This document shows positions 39,101 through 45,100 of a stretch of 64,000 nucleotides of DNA, piece after piece. The first letter of the stretch is position 1, and each line of letters begins with the position of its first letter. Position numbers and translations under genes: made by a program. Source of the stretch: Leptasterias polaris (taxonomy: Eukaryota; Echinodermata; Asteroidea; Forcipulatida; Asteriidae); the NCBI GenBank assembly GCA_037783415.1, contig JAZGTN010000029.1, forward strand, positions 2,046,001 through 2,110,000, in the 5' to 3' direction. The notes beneath the pieces are model-generated. The model was not told the origin of the DNA and ran no database searches. It saw nothing but the letters and a program-made list of their open reading frames with translations.

Positions 39101-42100
39101 TTGGGCCCCATGCTATTCCTTTTATACATCAACGACATAAATGAACACATTCACTCAAACATCAAACTCTTTGCAGATGACAGTATTGTGTATAGGCAGA
39201 TAGAGACAATAGAAGACCAGCAGATTCTTCAAGAAGACCTGAATACCCTGGCAGAGTGGTCAAGCAAGTGGTTAATGAGTTTTAACATTTAAAAAAGTGC
39301 AGTTCTCACCATTACTCGCAAACGTAGCCCGAAGATGTATCAGTACACTCTTCTGGGTGAGCAATTAACCCGTTGTCAGAAACATGACTACCTTGGTGTC
39401 ACTATTTCCCATGACTTAAGATGGACAGATCACTGCTCTAAAATAAAACATAAATCCAGTCGCACACTAGGCCTTCTCAGAAGGACCCTATCACCTTGCT
39501 CACAACAAGTTAAGGCAAGAGCATACACAGCATTAGTTCGACCACAAGTTGAGTATGCCTCTGAGGTTTGGAACCCCAACACAGTTACGGACATAAACCA
39601 TCTAGAACAGGTCCAGAAGAATGCTGCTAGATTTGTCTTTTCTGACTACCGAACAACAACACATGTATCACCGCTCGTAGACCAACTAAACTGGGATGCA
39701 CTTCACACTCGTCGCCTAATCCAACAATGTACACTGTTCTACAAAATCCATTATAACTTAGTCAATATCACATTTCCCCAGTGTCTCCAGCACGCTGCAC
39801 ATATTTCACGACGAATCGATCACCCACTCAAATACACTTCTCTAATAATACCTACTATCAACATATACAAGTATGCATTCTTTCCAAGGACTATGTCAAT
39901 CTGGAACAGACTCCCACCATCTGCTGTTCTCCACATAGTCCCATCCACACAGGCCTTCCAGAAATCAGCCATCCCAGCCATCAGAGCAATGCGGCCTCTG
40001 CATGGCAACAACATCCTTTAATTTCTTTCATTCTTTTCAGCACTTGTACATAGTGCACCTTAGTTCTTTTTCACCTTTTGCACTTTTCCTACTGGCTGTT
40101 GACGTCACTTTGCACAACATCCCAGTTTGGCTCAGTTTGAGCCGCTAGAGGGATTACCCTACCAAGTACCAAGTATGTTGTTTTATAAAAGGCTGGGTGT
40201 ACTTTGGTTAATTTCAACACAACTTAATGACCATAGCAATCTACTTGGTAAAGAGTACTGCGGGATAGCTTTTGATATTATAAAACATTGTTAGAAACGA
40301 CTCCCATTGAAGTTAATGTAATTTTAGAGAAAGGGGTAGTTTTTCAACCTGAGAAAGGCTTCGGGCATAATGCCTTTCTCAGGCATCTGAAAGCGCACAA
40401 TTTTATGCAACACAGGTGTTGTTCTTTCATTAGTTTTTGGCAACTTCAATGACCGATTGAGCACAAATGTTCACAGGCTAGTAAGTGTATACGTATATGT
40501 TGGGATACACCAACTATGGATACTGATCTTTGACATTTACCAAAAGTATACCCAGCCTTTTTAAAGACTTCCTTCATTTCAATCCCCAAAAAATATTGGT
40601 GAAACTGACTGCGTAAATACCAGCACAATGCTGGCATGCCCACTGAATGAGTTCTTAGACGTCAGTCCACCAAAATAACGACTGTCAAGTTTAAGTGTTC
40701 AGATCAGTTTTAAATTAAACTATTTAAAGGCACTGTACACGATTGGTAATTACTCAAGCCCCCCCCCCCCCCCCCCCCCCGCCCCCGGCATAGACGTCAT
40801 CTGTATGTTTACGAGTGAAAGAAATGCATTGTAATGCAGTATAGGGAAGATAATTTATTGGACTTATTTGCGAAACTTGTTGCTTTGTTTGGCTCAGATG
40901 GGGGATTAGTAGTAGAGCAGGAGGAAAAGTCTGCATCCTGCTCTTTTGTAAAATGTGCGCAAACAACTACTCAAGAAGAAAGTACAGGCAGTGCCTGGGA
41001 AACAGCTAGTAAAGGTCCGTGCTCTTGGGACCAGCCACTGGCAAAGACAAACATATATGGCAAGCTCCGTTCATGCCATGGTTTTATTTTGTATTTTTTA
41101 GAACTTGTAGAAATATTGAATAATAATAACATCAATACCATATTATTGTGTGCATTTCACCATACAGTGTTCAAAAGCGCAATACAATAGCCTACATAGT
41201 CTACAAACAATCGTCAACCAAGTCGGCACTTTGGAGTGCAACGATTTAATAGATGTTTAATCTGTATACGTTTGGTGCTGACATTGAAAATTAATGGCAA
41301 TAAAAACTTGTGTGGTAAGAAGTACAGCAGCTTTTGATTGTAAAAAGCATTTTCAGAACCATTTCACTTCGAAGTTATGTGGTTATATGGAAAAAGATAT
41401 CAGGTTTTATGCTCCAAAATTTAAATCAGAGAAACTTTTCTGGCAGAAACGTTTCTCAGATTGTGTATTCCTTTAGGGAATATTCTTCCTGTGTGGACAT
41501 AATTATTCGCTCCAGTTTTTCGGCAATATCTCAAAAATGCGACCACCTTTTGAAGTGAAATTTTTACATGTTAGTTTTATCGTATATATCTACATTTTTA
41601 AAGGATTAAAACAATCGTATGGTTCTAAAATCCAAAGGTATACCTTGCCTTAAAAATATATATATAATAATAATAAAATTATACTCTTTATCTTGATGTA
41701 AAATTAGCAACTATTAAACCACTTTAAAGCTACACCCGAAATATGCTAATCTTAGCCTTCAGCCAGTCCTGTAAGATTAAGGTAGGGGGAAGGTACCCCC
41801 CTCCTCCCTTAGTAAGGCCAAGTAAAATAAATAACATGTTGCTCGTCCCCGCCCGCTCCGATTTTGGAGGCCGCACCGAATTTTTTGTTATTTGTTATTT
41901 AAAAAAATAAAAAATAAATAAAAAATCTATTTCAAATGTATCCTTAATTTTTTTGGAGCAATTTCATCATCTTTCTTGCAGGTAGGCCTACAAAAAAATG
42001 CTATTTCCACAAGGCAATCATTTCTTTGAAACATTTTGCCCTTGACGTTTGCATGCCACAGTTCTTTTTTGAACGAGATCTTTGCACCAGGACGTGATGC

Positions 42101-45100
42101 CACACACACAGAATAATTTTTGAGCAAAAGCAAGAAGAACTCTTAGAAAGAATAACAATATCTATCAAAATGGACACAGAAACACACATGGCGACTTTAA
42201 ACAGAATTTGATGACATACAGAACATGCTCATAAAACCATAAAAACATCTTCAAATACGATATGGCGGCCATCTTAGACATGGTGGCCATCTTGAAAAAA
42301 ATAACAAAAATTTTGAAAATAACAAGGACCTCCCTCACCAACTTTTTAAAAAGTCCAGACGAGCAACATGTTATTTATTTTACTTGGCCTAACGCTACTG
42401 TCAATCATTTATTCACCTGAGTTAATTGGTTGCTTGTTCAGTGTCATTTTGTCTTTTTTGTTCCGAATGTGCATAGGGTATGCTCACTGTACAGTTTGCC
42501 AGCGATGTGAAATACCTGATCATCAATGCAACAGGAAGTCCATGGGATGTCACATATGTGGCTCTCTCACTCACAAGAGAAAAGAATGCCCTAATCAAGG
42601 CAGAACAGCGAAAAGGTAATTTCAGCAAAGAGGTGAACCTTAATTATTTGATTACTGTTTAGGTGTTCGGTGCAATAAAGGGAGTGGAACTAATATAAAT
42701 TGCTCCACGGAAATAACGTCCCCTTACGATGTGTTATTGTTAGGTTTGACTAGTTACTGTTCAAAAGGGACTATGGGTTTTAATAGAGTAACATAGTGTT
42801 AAATTAATTTATTTATTAATTAAGTTTGTTATCCCAATCGCCTGTCCAAGGCAAATTTGATCATTACAAATAACTTTATGGTGCAACTTTTGTTTTCTTT
42901 TGAAGGCTGTGCATAACGTTGGTAAGAGTAAAAATATAAATGTTCACAGATTTGTACACAACTTACACGGTATAAAGAAAGTCATTGCAGAAAACTTCCT
43001 TTGAAATATTTTTGCTTGAAATGCAAAAGTTTTTGAGAAATGAGTAAAACAATTGGTTTTATCTCGGATATCCAAAACTCAAATGGTTTTTTTCCTGTGA
43101 CTCCAATGACTGATGGAGCTTAAACATTCACAGGTTTGTTATTTATGTTTGGTCACATCAAGTGTGGATTACTAGTCTTTGAAAATTATCAAGGTAGCAT
43201 GTGTTCTTTAAAAAACCAGCTCTATTTGCTACATGATTGGTAAAAGCAGTCTCTTTTTTCCCCTTGTATTTCATAGCTGGAGAAGGAAAGCAAACCACGT
43301 GTCTAATACACCGATCCATTAAGCCACGCCCATTTCTCATTGACCAATCACAACCGCGAAATCTGATCACCATTTGAGCTGTTTGGTGATCTTTGCACTA
43401 ATGGTGATCGGGTTTCGCGGCTGTGATTGGTCAACCCTAAGGAGGCGGGGCTTAATGGATCGATCTATTGAGACTGTGCAGACTATCTGTGGTATTATTA
43501 CCTTGTGATTTCTTGAAAGCAAGGGCACCCCAAAATTATGAATTTTAGTTGTGTGTGTTTGCTGAAAACTAGGGCATTGGAATAAGTGTCCTCTTCTAAA
43601 CACCAACAGGATCATTTCCTTTTAGCACGAAGGTCTTAGGTCAAACAAGAGTGTTAAAAACATTTTACAATTTGAAACAGAATTTCCTCCAAATGTATTT
43701 TTTTTGTCATCCTCCCTCATCAGTTGACATTTAAGGATCAGAAACTATCTAAAGTTCATGTGATTTGAAACACGCGGATAAAGTATTTGGCTTTACTTAG
43801 TGCCTTTCAAAGCAAGAGATTCTGATTGATTAGACCTCTTGCATTGGCCGCCATCACTGAGTGGTAAACGATAATATAATTTAGTTTTTAGGATTTCTTT
43901 AATTGGTGTTTAGTAGTGTTGACCCCCTTGTCTCAATTAAGGATTTGTTCCTGTATTTTAATCTGTATAGTCGTTCTTTGTGTATTTTATTTCTGATTGT
44001 GTAATATTTGTTTTGGTTTTCTTTTTATTGTATACAAATTTGCAGTTTTATGTACACGGTATTGTAAAATGTTTGAAGTGTAAACATTTTCTCAATTTAG
44101 CTATTGGCTACACATTCAACCTCAGTGAGGGCGCTGTTTGGGCTTTTGACATCATATGCAAGGGGTCTATAGTGGAGTGTAACAGGGAAAATTTGGCTTC
44201 GGTTCTAACCCGGCTCTTTTATCTGTTTGTTTTCTTTCATGTGTATCGCTGACTTCTAGGCCTAAGAAGAAGGAGAAAAGGTAAGATTTGGGTCGCATGA
44301 TGACATGCACATCCTGTCGGGGCTGAGCAGTCAAGCACGTTGAATGTCTGGTGGCCGAGTCAGCCGAGTGTGGGTTCGAGTCCCAATCGTGACCGATTGA
44401 TTTGCATTTTTGATGATGCACAGAGTCTGTAAACCTCCTGAGTTGTAACATCTGAGAGGGTCCAGGTCTAGAATTTAACCCTCTACCCCAAGGGTCTCAT
44501 TAAATCACTGTCTGATGAGTTTTCGCCTCATGGGAAGGCACTTTTAATTATAGGGCAATTAAGTCTGTTTGGGGGTGATCCCATGCTAGAAGAACGTTGT
44601 AGTGGCCTGATGATAGACAGATTACATTATGTTGGCTGCAGACCTTTTCTATAAATAAAATTCAAGGGTTCGAGTACAAAATGCATAGGCGAAAAATCTG
44701 CACATGTTTCAACGGGTGTGTAAAACGTACGTTTTTTTTTAGTGTGGACATGTCAATGGGGACTGCCGCCGACAAACATCGAAGGGTCATTGTGACCTGT
44801 ACGTGACTTCAACCCCATGAAGGACTACACTACCTAAAGGGGGGGGGGGGGGGGGGGGGGGGTTCGAATAGAGGATTACATGTAGTCTGACCGGATTTGA
44901 CCGAACGGTTCTTATGTTATTGTTAGAAACAAAAAATGTGCCTATACCGCGAGCGCCACCTTGTTGTTGGACGTAGCAAGTCATTTTCAGTGTTTTCTAC
45001 ATTCATCAAATGTCATCCCTGATTGAAGCGGTTTTGCCATCTTAGTTGAAACAATCATTCAGTTAAGCTTAGAGACATTGAGAATTTGTACTGCATTCTT

